NCBI GenBank assembly: GCA_021157415.1
Contig: JAGGWN010000064.1
Location: 1-37,919, forward strand
Direction of reading: 5' to 3'
Length of the DNA stretch: 37,919 nt
Source: Bacteroidales bacterium
GTDB lineage: Bacteria; Bacteroidota; Bacteroidia; Bacteroidales; VadinHA17
A program made the position numbers and the translations under genes. Below, piece after piece: positions 26,362 to 34,924 of the stretch. Numbering within the stretch: position 1 is the stretch's first letter; each line of letters begins with the position of its first letter. The notes below the pieces were generated by a model. That model was not told where the DNA came from. It saw only the letters and a program-made list of their open reading frames with translations, and searched no databases.

Positions 26362-28176
26362 ATGAAAATATTATATATTTCAGGCCTTCTTTGTTTTTTT
26401 TCAATGACTCTTCAGTCACAAAACCCCGCAGCAGACGTTAATGACTCGTTGACACTGGTAAAACTATATAATGTCCTTGACGGGCCTAACTGGTCAAACA
26501 ACAACAACTGGCTCACCGATAGTGTATATAAATGGTATGGTATAGAACTGGATGCAAACGGGAAAGTCACAGAAATCCAATTGGAATACAATAATTTGAA
26601 AGGAGAGATTCCTTCGGAGATCGGAAATTTATCAAAACTCAGGATGCTTTCTTTAAGTACTAATCAATTGAGCGGAAACATCCCGGCAGAAATTGGAAAT
26701 CTCAAAGCATTGGTTTACCTCTATTTATACGAGAATGATCTGGGAGGAAATATTCCCGTAGAAATTGGAAACTTACCTGATTTATATGAATTACTTATGG
26801 CTAACAACGATTTCACCGGTTCTCTTCCCTCGGAGATATCAAATCTGACCCATTTAGGTCGCCTGGACGTAAGTGAAAATCAACTAAGCGGTACCATCCC
26901 CCAGGAAATTGGAAATTTGTCACAAATGCAGGAATTACGTTTATATGATAATCAATTTACCGGGCATATTCCTCCGGAAATTGGAAACCTGACCAAGTTG
27001 ACCTGGCTTGATCTTAGCAGGAATCAACTAAGCGGCACTATCCCCCCGGAGATCGGGAATCTGACAAATTTAGTGGGCCTTTACTTGTTTGATAATCAAT
27101 TGCAGGGGAGCATTCCGGTTGAAATCGGAAATCTTAAGCAATTAAATTTGTTTCTTGTTCATTTAAATAAGCTAAGCGGGAACATTCCCCCGGAAATCGG
27201 AAATTTAACAAATCTGACTGATTTTGTCGTAAGCTGGAACCAATTGAGTGGGAGTGTTCCCCAGGAATTTGGAAATTTAGTCAATCTCCGGAAACTACGA
27301 ATTGAAGAAAACCAGATTGATGGTTTGCCTGACCTATCAGCCTTAACAAGTCTGACATCATGTGTTGTTAATTATAATCGCCTGACTTTCGAAGATCTGG
27401 AGCCGAATATCGGTTTACCTGGTTTGAATTATGACCCTCAGGCCCGTATAGGAACGATACAACATTTTACTCCCGATGAGGGAGAAAAAGTTGATCTTTC
27501 CATTAGTACGGGAGGTACGGCCAACACGTACCAATGGTATAAAAACGGCGGTGCCATCGACGGGGCAACAGATAGCACCTATTCCATCACCTCTTATCGT
27601 GCTTCAGAGGATGCAGGCACTTATTTTTGCAAAGTAAAGAACACGATCGTCACTCAACTCACCCTCACGACTCAGAATTATTATGTGGGAGTGGATATCT
27701 CCTCTTTCAATATAACAGCCTCCACAGAACCTTCCCAGGGAGGGAGTGTATCTGGCACGGGAACATATTATGACGGCGATACGGCTACAATCACGGCCAT
27801 GGCAAACGAGGGGTATCAGTTCCAAAACTGGTCAGAATTCGGGAGCATTGTTTCGACCGATACGAGTTTAACTTTTGTGGTTTCCGGAGAACGGTCATTC
27901 GTAGCTAATTTTACACAAATAACAGCGCGTTCCGATATAATAAACAGTCAGGATGAGATCACCATCTATCCGAATCCTTCAAACGGCCGGTTCCACATCA
28001 AAACGAACCTTGACATAAAGGATATTCTCATATACAATGCCGGTGGCGTAATGGTGTACGAAACATCTTTCCATCCCAGCCTGAATATCTCCTATTTTCC
28101 TAAAGGCATTTATTTCATAAAATTCATTAGCAGAGATAACCGGAGGATCATGAAGAGATTTCTGATCAAAGATTGA
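26362..28176 (+). CDS. Secreted leucine-rich-repeat protein with Ig-like, InlB B-repeat-like and T9SS type-A sorting domains
   Basis: 604 residues from the ATG at 26362, which starts the signal peptide (MKILYISGLLCFF...LQSQ). An N-cap (LYNVLDGPNWSNNNNW) is followed by ten 24-residue plant-type leucine-rich repeats of the form LxxLxLxxNxLSGxIPxEIGNL and two irregular ones (about 65-350). Then come an Ig-like domain (QWYKNGGAIDGATDSTYSI, AGTYFCKV), a divergent InlB B-repeat-like domain (GGSVSGTGTYYDGDTATITA, FQNWSE) and a type-A sorting domain (ITIYPNPSNGRFHI ... KRFLIKD). It should be exported by the T9SS and anchored after PorU cleavage. Ligand unknown; a role in surface binding is inferred. 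Confidence 0.93.
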   Translation: MKILYISGLLCFFSMTLQSQNPAADVNDSLTLVKLYNVLDGPNWSNNNNWLTDSVYKWYGIELDANGKVTEIQLEYNNLKGEIPSEIGNLSKLRMLSLSTNQLSGNIPAEIGNLKALVYLYLYENDLGGNIPVEIGNLPDLYELLMANNDFTGSLPSEISNLTHLGRLDVSENQLSGTIPQEIGNLSQMQELRLYDNQFTGHIPPEIGNLTKLTWLDLSRNQLSGTIPPEIGNLTNLVGLYLFDNQLQGSIPVEIGNLKQLNLFLVHLNKLSGNIPPEIGNLTNLTDFVVSWNQLSGSVPQEFGNLVNLRKLRIEENQIDGLPDLSALTSLTSCVVNYNRLTFEDLEPNIGLPGLNYDPQARIGTIQHFTPDEGEKVDLSISTGGTANTYQWYKNGGAIDGATDSTYSITSYRASEDAGTYFCKVKNTIVTQLTLTTQNYYVGVDISSFNITASTEPSQGGSVSGTGTYYDGDTATITAMANEGYQFQNWSEFGSIVSTDTSLTFVVSGERSFVANFTQITARSDIINSQDEITIYPNPSNGRFHIKTNLDIKDILIYNAGGVMVYETSFHPSLNISYFPKGIYFIKFISRDNRRIMKRFLIKD

Positions 28177-28262
28177 TCGTATGCATCAACCCTGCTCCCT
28201 GTAAATCGCAGCAAAGTCCTCTTTCCGGCAGGTAAAACAGGGTATTCATGCACTATGCCCGA

Positions 28263-28889
28263 CTAAAGCGTGAAAGTATCCTCAAACAGGGTTCTGTTAG
28301 CGATCGATCGGCCCAGTGTCACTTCATCGGCATATTCCAGTTCACCACCGACAGAAACACCCCGGGCCAGTGTGGTTATTTTCACAGGGGTATCCTTAAA
28401 CTTCCTGAACAGATAAAAGTTGGTAGTATCCCCCTCCATGGTAGTGCTAAGTGCAAGGATAATCTCTTTCACCTCGCCCTTGTTAATTTTCTCCTCCAAA
28501 GGGGCCGTAACCAGATCATTCGGACCAATCCCGTCGACAGGTGAGATCAGTCCTCCCAACACATGGTAAATACCATGATATTGTCCTGTGTTCTCTATGG
28601 CCATAACATCCTGGGGACTTTCCACCACACATACCAGCGAGTGGTTTCGATGCTTATTGGCACATATATCGCAAATCTCCTTATCGGAGATATTGTTGCA
28701 GCTACGACAGTAGCGAATCTCCTTTTTAAGCCGGATGATTGTCTGACCGAAATGCTCAACCACATCCTGGTCCTGTCGTAACAGAAACATCACAAGCCTG
28801 AATGCTGTTTTCTTCCCTATACCGGGTAATCCGGCAAAAGCTTCCACCGCTTCTTCCAACAGTTTCGACGGAAAATGAGACATTTCCAT
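28263..28889 (-). CDS. recR: Recombination mediator RecR
   Basis: Works with RecO (and RecF) to load RecA on gapped DNA. 208 residues: helix-hairpin-helix LPGIGKKTA (21-29), four-cysteine zinc finger C61-x2-C64-x8-C73-x2-C76, then a Toprim domain ([47 protein letters not shown]), and the C-terminal [16 protein letters not shown] block. Length matches the family. GGAGG lies 7 nt before the ATG at 28889, which decides that start over the ATG two codons later. Confidence 0.96.
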   Translation of the reverse strand: MEMSHFPSKLLEEAVEAFAGLPGIGKKTAFRLVMFLLRQDQDVVEHFGQTIIRLKKEIRYCRSCNNISDKEICDICANKHRNHSLVCVVESPQDVMAIENTGQYHGIYHVLGGLISPVDGIGPNDLVTAPLEEKINKGEVKEIILALSTTMEGDTTNFYLFRKFKDTPVKITTLARGVSVGGELEYADEVTLGRSIANRTLFEDTFTL

Positions 28890-28935
28890 TCTTATTCCTC
28901 CGCTACTTTCTGAAACACTTCCTGTAAATCTTTGA

Positions 28936-28966
28936 CAAAGTTACTTCCGACAGTTCGTTTTTGCAA
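28936..28966 (-). promoter_or_regulatory. Promoter of recR
   Basis: Minus strand: TTG (28966-28964), 20-nt spacer, TAACTTTG (28943-28936), an exact -7 box. It lies 46 bp before the ATG. Confidence 0.6.
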
Positions 28967-29020
28967 TTATTACACGAGCTAATACAAATTTATTATCTTG
29001 GCACCAGAAAAATATACAGC

Positions 29021-30472
29021 ATGAATTCAACCTTTCTTGCCCTGATCATTGTTTCTTATTTTGCTCTCTTACTGCTTATTTCCATTATCACGGGACGCAA
29101 TGCCGGCAACAAAGCTTTTTTTCTGGGCAACAGGAAGTCCCCCTGGTATATTGTCGCGTTCGGGATGATCGGCGCTTCCCTCTCCGGCGTCACATTCATC
29201 AGTGTCCCCGGATGGGTGGCCGAAAGTCAGTTTGCCTATATGCAGATGGTGCTGGGATACCTGTTAGGGTATTTATTTATCGCCTACGTTCTGATGCCTC
29301 TGTACTATCGACTGAATCTCACCTCCATTTACACTTATCTCGACACGAGGTTCGGGTTCCGTTCCTACAAGACCGGAGCCTCCTTTTTCCTTTTGTCCAG
29401 GATTATCGGAGCTTCCTTCCGGCTTTTTCTGATGGCTTCGGTTCTGCAGATCACCATCTTCGATGCCTGGCATATTCCCTTCTGGGTTACGGTAGTAATA
29501 ACCATTCTTCTGATCTGGCTATATACCTTCCGCGGCGGTATTAAAACCATTATATGGACCGATACTCTGCAAACGCTATTCATGCTTTTTTCCGTAACCC
29601 TGACTGTGATATTTGTAGCCAGGCAGATGGGACTGAATTTCTCCGGGATGGCGGAAACAATCAGGGAAAGCAACTATTCCAGAATATTCTTTTTCAACGA
29701 CTGGCATGACAAACGTTTTTTCCTGAAGCAGTTTCTCAGCGGAGCCTTTATCACCATTGTCATGACCGGACTCGACCAGGATATGATGCAGAAAAACCTA
29801 AGCTGTAAAAACATCAGAGAAGCAAAAAAGAACATGATATGGTTTAGCATTGTACTGGTTCCGGTCAATTTACTTTTCCTTTCCCTGGGAGCATTATTAT
29901 ATATCTTTGCCCAAAGCCATGGCATTCCCATACCTGCACATGCCGACAATCTCTTTCCGATAATTGCCACCGGGGGGTATCTTCCTTCTATTGTAGCTGT
30001 TTTCTTCATGCTTGGGCTTATTGCGGCCGCCTATTCTAGTGCCGATTCGGCCCTAACGGCACTAACGACTTCCTTCACCGTAGATATCCTGGGAACAAAA
30101 GACAAGACGGAAGAACAGATAAAACGAATCCGTATGCGCGTACACCTGATACTCTCAGGCACCATGGTGCTGCTTATCCTGCTTTTCCGTGCCATAAATA
30201 ATGAAAGCGTGATAAGTTCCTTGTTCACTGCTGCCGGATACACGTATGGCCCGCTTCTGGGTCTTTATTCTTTCGGGCTGTTTACCAGATGGCAGGTCAA
30301 AGACAAATGGGTTCCGGCAGTCGCCGTCCTTTCTCCCATGCTTTGCTACCTGCTGAATATAAAGTCGGTCGTCTGGTTCAACGGATATCATTTTGGATTT
30401 GAAATGCTTATCATCAACGGGCTCCTTACTTTCACCGGACTAATGTTCATTCGTAAAAAAAATCCGTCTTAA
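29021..30472 (+). CDS. Sodium:solute symporter family protein
   Basis: 483 residues from the ATG at 29021; an upstream TTG at 28961 lies in the recR promoter region and is rejected. It is a polytopic inner-membrane protein with about 13 hydrophobic helices. The SSF pattern is visible: RNAGNKAFFLGNRKSPWY near the start, GMIGASLSGVTFISVPGW in helix 2, YTYLDTRFG, the TFRGGIKTIIWTDTLQ region, and AAAYSSADSALTALTTSF for the sodium-site helix. It imports a solute with Na+; the substrate cannot be read from sequence. A thioesterase gene follows 36 bp later and may be cotranscribed. Confidence 0.92.
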   Translation: MNSTFLALIIVSYFALLLLISIITGRNAGNKAFFLGNRKSPWYIVAFGMIGASLSGVTFISVPGWVAESQFAYMQMVLGYLLGYLFIAYVLMPLYYRLNLTSIYTYLDTRFGFRSYKTGASFFLLSRIIGASFRLFLMASVLQITIFDAWHIPFWVTVVITILLIWLYTFRGGIKTIIWTDTLQTLFMLFSVTLTVIFVARQMGLNFSGMAETIRESNYSRIFFFNDWHDKRFFLKQFLSGAFITIVMTGLDQDMMQKNLSCKNIREAKKNMIWFSIVLVPVNLLFLSLGALLYIFAQSHGIPIPAHADNLFPIIATGGYLPSIVAVFFMLGLIAAAYSSADSALTALTTSFTVDILGTKDKTEEQIKRIRMRVHLILSGTMVLLILLFRAINNESVISSLFTAAGYTYGPLLGLYSFGLFTRWQVKDKWVPAVAVLSPMLCYLLNIKSVVWFNGYHFGFEMLIINGLLTFTGLMFIRKKNPS

Positions 30473-30508
30473 GAATATATCTTTAAGTTATTAAAATATA
30501 CACAACCC

Positions 30509-30949
30509 ATGAATTCCCTGAAAAAGACAAACCGGAAACCCAGCCATATTTCCCATATCCGGGTCAGGTATGGAGAAACCGATCGTATGGGCGTCTTGCA
30601 TCATAGTGTTTATCCACTTTATTTTGAGGAAGCCCGCACCGATTTGTTACGCAAATCGAAAATGTCATACAAAGAACTGGAAGACAGTGGCATCATTCTC
30701 CCTTTAAGAGACCTGTCTATTACCTACTATCATCCGGGCTACTACGATGACATCCTGGCAGTTCGGGTCACGCTGGAAGAGATCCGGGGAGTCCGGCTGA
30801 TCTTCACTTACGAGGTCACCAATGAGAACAACGACAAGGTAGCTATGGCTACCACCACTCTGATCTTTACTGATGCAGAAACATTTAAACCTATCCGCCC
30901 CCCGGAAAATATCGTCCGGCTTATGCAAGAGATAGGCAATGATGAATGA
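30509..30949 (+). CDS. Acyl-CoA thioesterase, YbgC/FadM type (hot-dog fold)
   Basis: 146 residues, cytoplasmic. The 4-hydroxybenzoyl-CoA thioesterase signature is clear: RVRYGETDRMGVLHHSVYPLYFEEAR, with Asp 25 as likely catalytic acid; ITYYHPGYYDDILAVRV follows. Such enzymes hydrolyse short or medium acyl-CoA esters; the substrate is unknown here. It lies 36 bp after the symporter on the same strand. Confidence 0.92.
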   Translation: MNSLKKTNRKPSHISHIRVRYGETDRMGVLHHSVYPLYFEEARTDLLRKSKMSYKELEDSGIILPLRDLSITYYHPGYYDDILAVRVTLEEIRGVRLIFTYEVTNENNDKVAMATTTLIFTDAETFKPIRPPENIVRLMQEIGNDE

Positions 30950-31047
30950 CGAGCCTGGAAAAACCGGAAAATATTTTGTGTGAAACGACAGAATCTGCAG
31001 GTACTCGTCCTTTCATTATTCTCTCGCGGTCTATATATACATGATAT

Positions 31048-31063
31048 AATTTATGTAGGTTTG
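31048..31063 (+). promoter_or_regulatory. Probable promoter of the transglutaminase-like gene
   Basis: AATTTATGTAGGTTTG contains the exact -7 box TAGGTTTG (31056-31063), 25 bp before the ATG. No -33 element is evident. The same 16 bases precede the glycosyltransferase gene on the other strand at 25914-25899. Confidence 0.45.
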
Positions 31064-31088
31064 TAACAATCCATTAGTGCAAATATTC

Positions 31089-32081
31089 ATGTCAACCGGA
31101 AAAACCCATATTGTCTTCCTGAGTTTTCTTTTCATTTTTCCGGGAAATATATTGGCACAGGATTTCATCCGTGTGGACCAGACCGTGAAAGCGTATTCCT
31201 CCGACTGGCCATCCCCGGAAGACCTGGCCAGTCAGATCAACCATGATTTTTCTTTACCCGTAGAAAAAGCCCGGGCCATTTACGACTGGATCACCTATAA
31301 TATTGCATATGACATCAAGGAGTATTTTTCAAGAGATATGTACACGTCTCCATATTATGTCCATTCCCTTATCAGGAGGGAAGAGAACTATTACATAGAA
31401 GATCCTTACAGAATCTACATGGCAGAAGAAGCCATGTATAATAAAAAAACCTTGTGCGAGGGATATGCTTCCCTATACAAACGTCTCGCTGATCTTACAA
31501 ACCTGGAATGTGTCATCATCCCCGGCTATGTAAAAATGCTTCCCAAAGATATAGGACGAAAACCGGCATCTGTCAATCATACATGGAATGCCGTCAAAAT
31601 TGAAGGGAAGTGGAAATTGCTGGACGTCACCTGGGGAGCAGGAGAATTGGATTATGATAAAAAAATTTTCCTCCCGGCGTTTTCCGATGCCTATTTCCTT
31701 GTACCACCCGGACGTTTTTTCCTGCAACACTGTCCCAGGAACGCTCAATGGTCCTTTACCGACAAAACCATAAAAGATTTTATAACCCTCCCCTATTTCT
31801 ACCGGACATACATCAGCTCGGGAATCGATATTATTGAACCGGAAAAGGGTTTGTTTTATGCATCAGGGAAGATCCGGGTCAGATTCAGGGTGAAAAATTT
31901 ACCAAAATATGCAGACCTTTCATACACCACGCAGGAAGGAGGACCCTGGTCCACTGTTTATCCGGGCCGGAAAGCAGGGATAACCACGTTTACCATTACC
32001 GTGAAAGTACGCCATGACACCTATTTTACTATTTTTACGGACAACCATGCCATGGCCACCTATAAAATCATCCTGCTATAA
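31089..32081 (+). CDS. Secreted transglutaminase-like cysteine protease-fold protein
   Basis: About 330 residues from the ATG at 31089; a GTG four codons upstream is less likely. The signal peptide ends at NILAQ (about 24). The transglutaminase-like core has KARAIYDWITYNIAYD, then the triad Cys 123 (TLCEGYASLYKRLADL), His 164 (VNHTWNAVK) and Asp 179 (LLDVTWGAG). This is the arrangement of the kyphoscoliosis-peptidase-like branch, often hydrolytic rather than crosslinking. The C-terminal 110 residues look like a beta domain. It has no T9SS sorting domain, so it is probably periplasmic. Convergent with the FAH-family gene, with only 12 bp between stops. Confidence 0.88.
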   Translation: MSTGKTHIVFLSFLFIFPGNILAQDFIRVDQTVKAYSSDWPSPEDLASQINHDFSLPVEKARAIYDWITYNIAYDIKEYFSRDMYTSPYYVHSLIRREENYYIEDPYRIYMAEEAMYNKKTLCEGYASLYKRLADLTNLECVIIPGYVKMLPKDIGRKPASVNHTWNAVKIEGKWKLLDVTWGAGELDYDKKIFLPAFSDAYFLVPPGRFFLQHCPRNAQWSFTDKTIKDFITLPYFYRTYISSGIDIIEPEKGLFYASGKIRVRFRVKNLPKYADLSYTTQEGGPWSTVYPGRKAGITTFTITVKVRHDTYFTIFTDNHAMATYKIILL

Positions 32082-32093
32082 TATCAAAGCGGA

Positions 32094-32699
32094 CTACTTT
32101 ACCATAAAATCCAGCAATAACCGATCACCGATATAGGCTTGCAGGCGGTCATCTTTTTTCACCGGACCCACTCCTGCCGGCGTACCGGTAAAGATCAGGT
32201 CTCCCGTACGCAGGGTGATATATTGGGAAATGTAGGCAATAACCTTATCAAATGAAAAGATGAGATCGGCAGTACTGCCCTGCTGGACTGTTTCCCCGTT
32301 AATATCAAGATGGAATAGGACAGGATCAGATAATTCATTTTTGGGCAAGAACTCCCCTACAGGAGCTGAGCCGTCAAAGGCTTTTGCAATCTCCCACGGG
32401 AGGCCTTTCTGCTTGCATTCTCGCTGCAGATCCCGGGCCGTAAAATCAATGCCTATGCTTATCTCTCCATAATAACGGCGGGCATATTTCTCGTCGATAT
32501 GTTTCCCCAAACGGGATATCTTCAGCACAAGCTCCACCTCGTGATGCACTTCAGTAGAAAAAGGAGGCAGAAAGAAAGGTTTATTCTTTGTCAGTAAGGC
32601 CGAATCAGGTTTCATAAAAAAAATCGGTTTCTCCGGCACCGCATTATTCAACTCTCTGGCGTGTTCGATATAATTTCGTCCAATACAAATAATTTTCAT
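32094..32699 (-). CDS. Fumarylacetoacetate hydrolase (FAH) family protein, FAHD1-like
   Basis: 201 residues, a minimal FAH fold. Metal ligands E54 and E56 in HHEVELVLK and D85 in GIDFTARDLQ, with KAFDGSAPVG and TGTPAGVGPV lining the active site. Small family members of this kind act as acylpyruvate hydrolases, oxaloacetate decarboxylases or oxaloacetate tautomerases; the sequence does not discriminate. It lies 12 bp after the exonuclease gene and is probably cotranscribed with dnaN and that exonuclease. Confidence 0.92.
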   Translation of the reverse strand: MKIICIGRNYIEHARELNNAVPEKPIFFMKPDSALLTKNKPFFLPPFSTEVHHEVELVLKISRLGKHIDEKYARRYYGEISIGIDFTARDLQRECKQKGLPWEIAKAFDGSAPVGEFLPKNELSDPVLFHLDINGETVQQGSTADLIFSFDKVIAYISQYITLRTGDLIFTGTPAGVGPVKKDDRLQAYIGDRLLLDFMVK

Positions 32700-32711
32700 T
32701 TTCCGGTTGTA

Positions 32712-33479
32712 TTATTTTCCGAATTCCTTTAATCTTATTCTCGTAAGCACCTTTTTCGTATCCTCCTGAAAGTCCCCTTTCATCATCCAATTGTAATAAG
32801 AAGGTTCATCCCGCAACACATCCGCCACTTTTTTCCCTTTATGCTTCCCGAAATTAAAAACCTCATCTCCATTTTCATCATACACAATCCTTCCGGCAAA
32901 ATCAACATTTTGAGTTTGCGAAGTAAAGGCGGACAGAAAATCAACATCATTCTTCAGATCGTCATACCGGTCAAGCTGAGCTTTCAGTATCTCATAGGTT
33001 GCTTTGGTATCAGCTTCTGCCGTATGGGCATTTTTCATTTCCTGATCCAGATAAAATTTATAGGCAGCTGAGAGGGTACGTTGTTCTTTTTTAAAGAATA
33101 CCACTTGAACATCAACAACTTTCCGGTTTTTCAGATCGATATCCACTCCTGCCCGGGCAAATTCCTGAGCCAACAGGGGTACATCAAAACGGTTACAGTT
33201 ATACCCGGCCAGATCGCAGGGTCTGATAAAATCGGCAAGATGTTTGGCTATGCTGATAAAAGTAGGTGCATCCTGCACATCCTCATTCCGTATACCATGA
33301 ACAGCCGTGGCTTTCGGGGCTATCGGCATTTCAGGATTGATGAACATATGCAGGCTGTCTCTTTTACCACCCGGATCAATCTTCAGCACGGCAATTTCCA
33401 CAATCCGGTCTTTATTCACATCCAGTCCTGTGGTTTCAAGATCAAAAAAAGCAATAGGTCTTTTCAAGTTCAGTTCCAT
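32712..33479 (-). CDS. DEDDh 3'-5' exonuclease (DnaQ-like)
   Basis: 255 residues. The DEDDh catalytic set is complete: D13 and E15 in FFDLETTG, D99 in GYNCNRFDVPLL, H152 and D157 in HTAEADTKA. A C-terminal module (about 208-255, FNFGKHKGKKVADVL...YYNWMMKGDF) matches the small domain found after exonuclease domains in ExoX-like proteins. It may be the proofreading exonuclease or a repair nuclease; its place right after dnaN, the sliding clamp gene, favours a replication-associated role. 75 bp separate it from dnaN. Confidence 0.92.
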   Translation of the reverse strand: MELNLKRPIAFFDLETTGLDVNKDRIVEIAVLKIDPGGKRDSLHMFINPEMPIAPKATAVHGIRNEDVQDAPTFISIAKHLADFIRPCDLAGYNCNRFDVPLLAQEFARAGVDIDLKNRKVVDVQVVFFKKEQRTLSAAYKFYLDQEMKNAHTAEADTKATYEILKAQLDRYDDLKNDVDFLSAFTSQTQNVDFAGRIVYDENGDEVFNFGKHKGKKVADVLRDEPSYYNWMMKGDFQEDTKKVLTRIRLKEFGK

Positions 33480-33554
33480 GGGGTAATAGGTTATTTAAAT
33501 CCCAGCTATATGCTTCCGGATCATACCAAAGAAAGTTTCGTAAAATACTCTGGG

Positions 33555-34691
33555 TTAACTTGTCCCCCCAATCATCATGGGCATCAGGAGCATAAGCAAA
33601 TCATCCTCTTCCGATTCCTGTATAGCAGGCAGGATGATACCGGCACGGGTAGGATCGGCCAGCTCAAACACAACTTCCTCTCCCGGAAGATTGGTCAGTA
33701 TCTCCATAAGGAAAGTTGACTTGAATCCGATCTCCATATCATCTCCTTCATATTGGCAATTCAACCATTCGCTGGCGGAAACTGAGAAATCCAGATCCTG
33801 GGCTGACAGTGTCAGCTGGTTTCCGGCAACTCCAAGCCTCACCAGGTTGCTGGCCTGATTTGAGAACACGGAAACACGTTTCAATGAGTTAAGCAAAGCT
33901 TCTCTGTCAACACGCAGTTTATTGGGGTTATTCTGTGGAATCACCGAGTTATAACTCGGATAGCTCCCTTCTACCAATCGGCAGATAAGTTTATGGTCGC
34001 TCATAACGAAGGAAGCGTTCTTATCATCAAACGCCACCACCACCGTTGCTTCTTCTCGGGGTAAAATGTTTTTCAGCAGGGAGGCCGGCTTTTTGGGTAA
34101 GATAAACGAACCACCTTGATTTGCACCGGTTCCTTTGCGTATATACCTTACCAGCTTGTGGGCATCACTGGCTACCATAATGACCTGCTCGGGAGTCATG
34201 TCAAAAAAGATCCCGTTCATGATCGGCCGCAGGTCGTCATTGGCTGTAGCAAAGAGGGTCCTCGTGATCCCGTTGTACAGGACCTCCGGGTCGATCTCCA
34301 TAGTGGTTATTACTGCCTCCTTGATCTCCGGAATCTGCGGATACTCAATGGCCCTTTGTCCTACAATATTGTATTTCCCCTGTTCTGCCAGGATCTCCAC
34401 TCCCAGGGTCTCCAGATTGATCTCAAACGTGAGTGGCTCATCAGGAAACTCTTTCAGAGTGTCGGTAAGAAGACGCGCCGGAAGAGCAACACTACCTCCT
34501 TCCCCTGCATTTTCAATCTTCATCTGGGTAATCAGGGTGGTCTCCAGGTCTGAAGCCGTGATGGTAAGAAGGTTTTTCTCAAGGGTAAACAAAAAATCGT
34601 CCAGAATAGGCAATGAGTTCTTTGAACTTATCACCCTGCTGACGGACTGCAGATGATTCAGCAGATCATGACTGGAAACAATAAATTTCAT
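33555..34691 (-). CDS. dnaN: DNA polymerase III sliding clamp (beta subunit)
   Basis: 378 residues, the usual length for three clamp domains. Typical blocks are ISSKNSLPILDDFLF, ALPARLLTDTLKEFPDE, YNIVGQRAIEYPQIPE, TRTLFATANDDLRPIMNGIFF, VASDAHKLVRY, RLVEGSYPSYNSVIP and GFKSTFLMEIL. The C terminus LLMLLMPMMIGG fits the clamp's final strand and peptide-binding edge. ATG start at 34691. dnaA is not adjacent, and I see no DnaA-box cluster, so nothing marks this as the origin. First gene of a probable dnaN-exonuclease-FAH unit. Confidence 0.96.
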   Translation of the reverse strand: MKFIVSSHDLLNHLQSVSRVISSKNSLPILDDFLFTLEKNLLTITASDLETTLITQMKIENAGEGGSVALPARLLTDTLKEFPDEPLTFEINLETLGVEILAEQGKYNIVGQRAIEYPQIPEIKEAVITTMEIDPEVLYNGITRTLFATANDDLRPIMNGIFFDMTPEQVIMVASDAHKLVRYIRKGTGANQGGSFILPKKPASLLKNILPREEATVVVAFDDKNASFVMSDHKLICRLVEGSYPSYNSVIPQNNPNKLRVDREALLNSLKRVSVFSNQASNLVRLGVAGNQLTLSAQDLDFSVSASEWLNCQYEGDDMEIGFKSTFLMEILTNLPGEEVVFELADPTRAGIILPAIQESEEDDLLMLLMPMMIGGTS

Positions 34692-34894
34692 AAATGTATC
34701 AGTTTATATTTAGTCACATATTTGGTTTGCAAATGCGGTATCAATAATACAAAAAAAAAAGTTATTATACCAAGAATCCCACAGGAAAGTTTGAACAGAA
34801 TTCCTATGAGGATTCATACCTTAAATAATAGTTGGCGTTTCTGTAACCTCCATCATATAGGTGCCACAGGAACAACCGGGACCATAATAACAAT

Positions 34895-34922
34895 TTCTGC
34901 TTTTTGTCTTCTGCCTTCTGCC
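34895..34922 (-). repeat. Four heptamer repeats after the RdhA-like gene
   Basis: Read on the minus strand, four 7-nt units follow the stop codon almost directly: GGCAGAA, GGCAGAA, GACAAAA, AGCAGAA. The period is exact over 28 bases. Resembles short tandemly repeated heptamers seen in some bacterial intergenic regions. Confidence 0.6.
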
Positions 34923-34924
34923 TT

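Noticed and set aside
26576-27380. 72-bp periodic DNA that might be taken for a tandem repeat locus or CRISPR array
   Set aside because: The period is coding (24-residue LRR units in one frame). There are no identical repeats with unique spacers of CRISPR length and no cas gene.
34693-34924. Origin of replication near dnaN
   Set aside because: I see no DnaA-box cluster, no dnaA and no AT-rich unwinding array beyond a short A-run; dnaN position varies in Bacteroidota.
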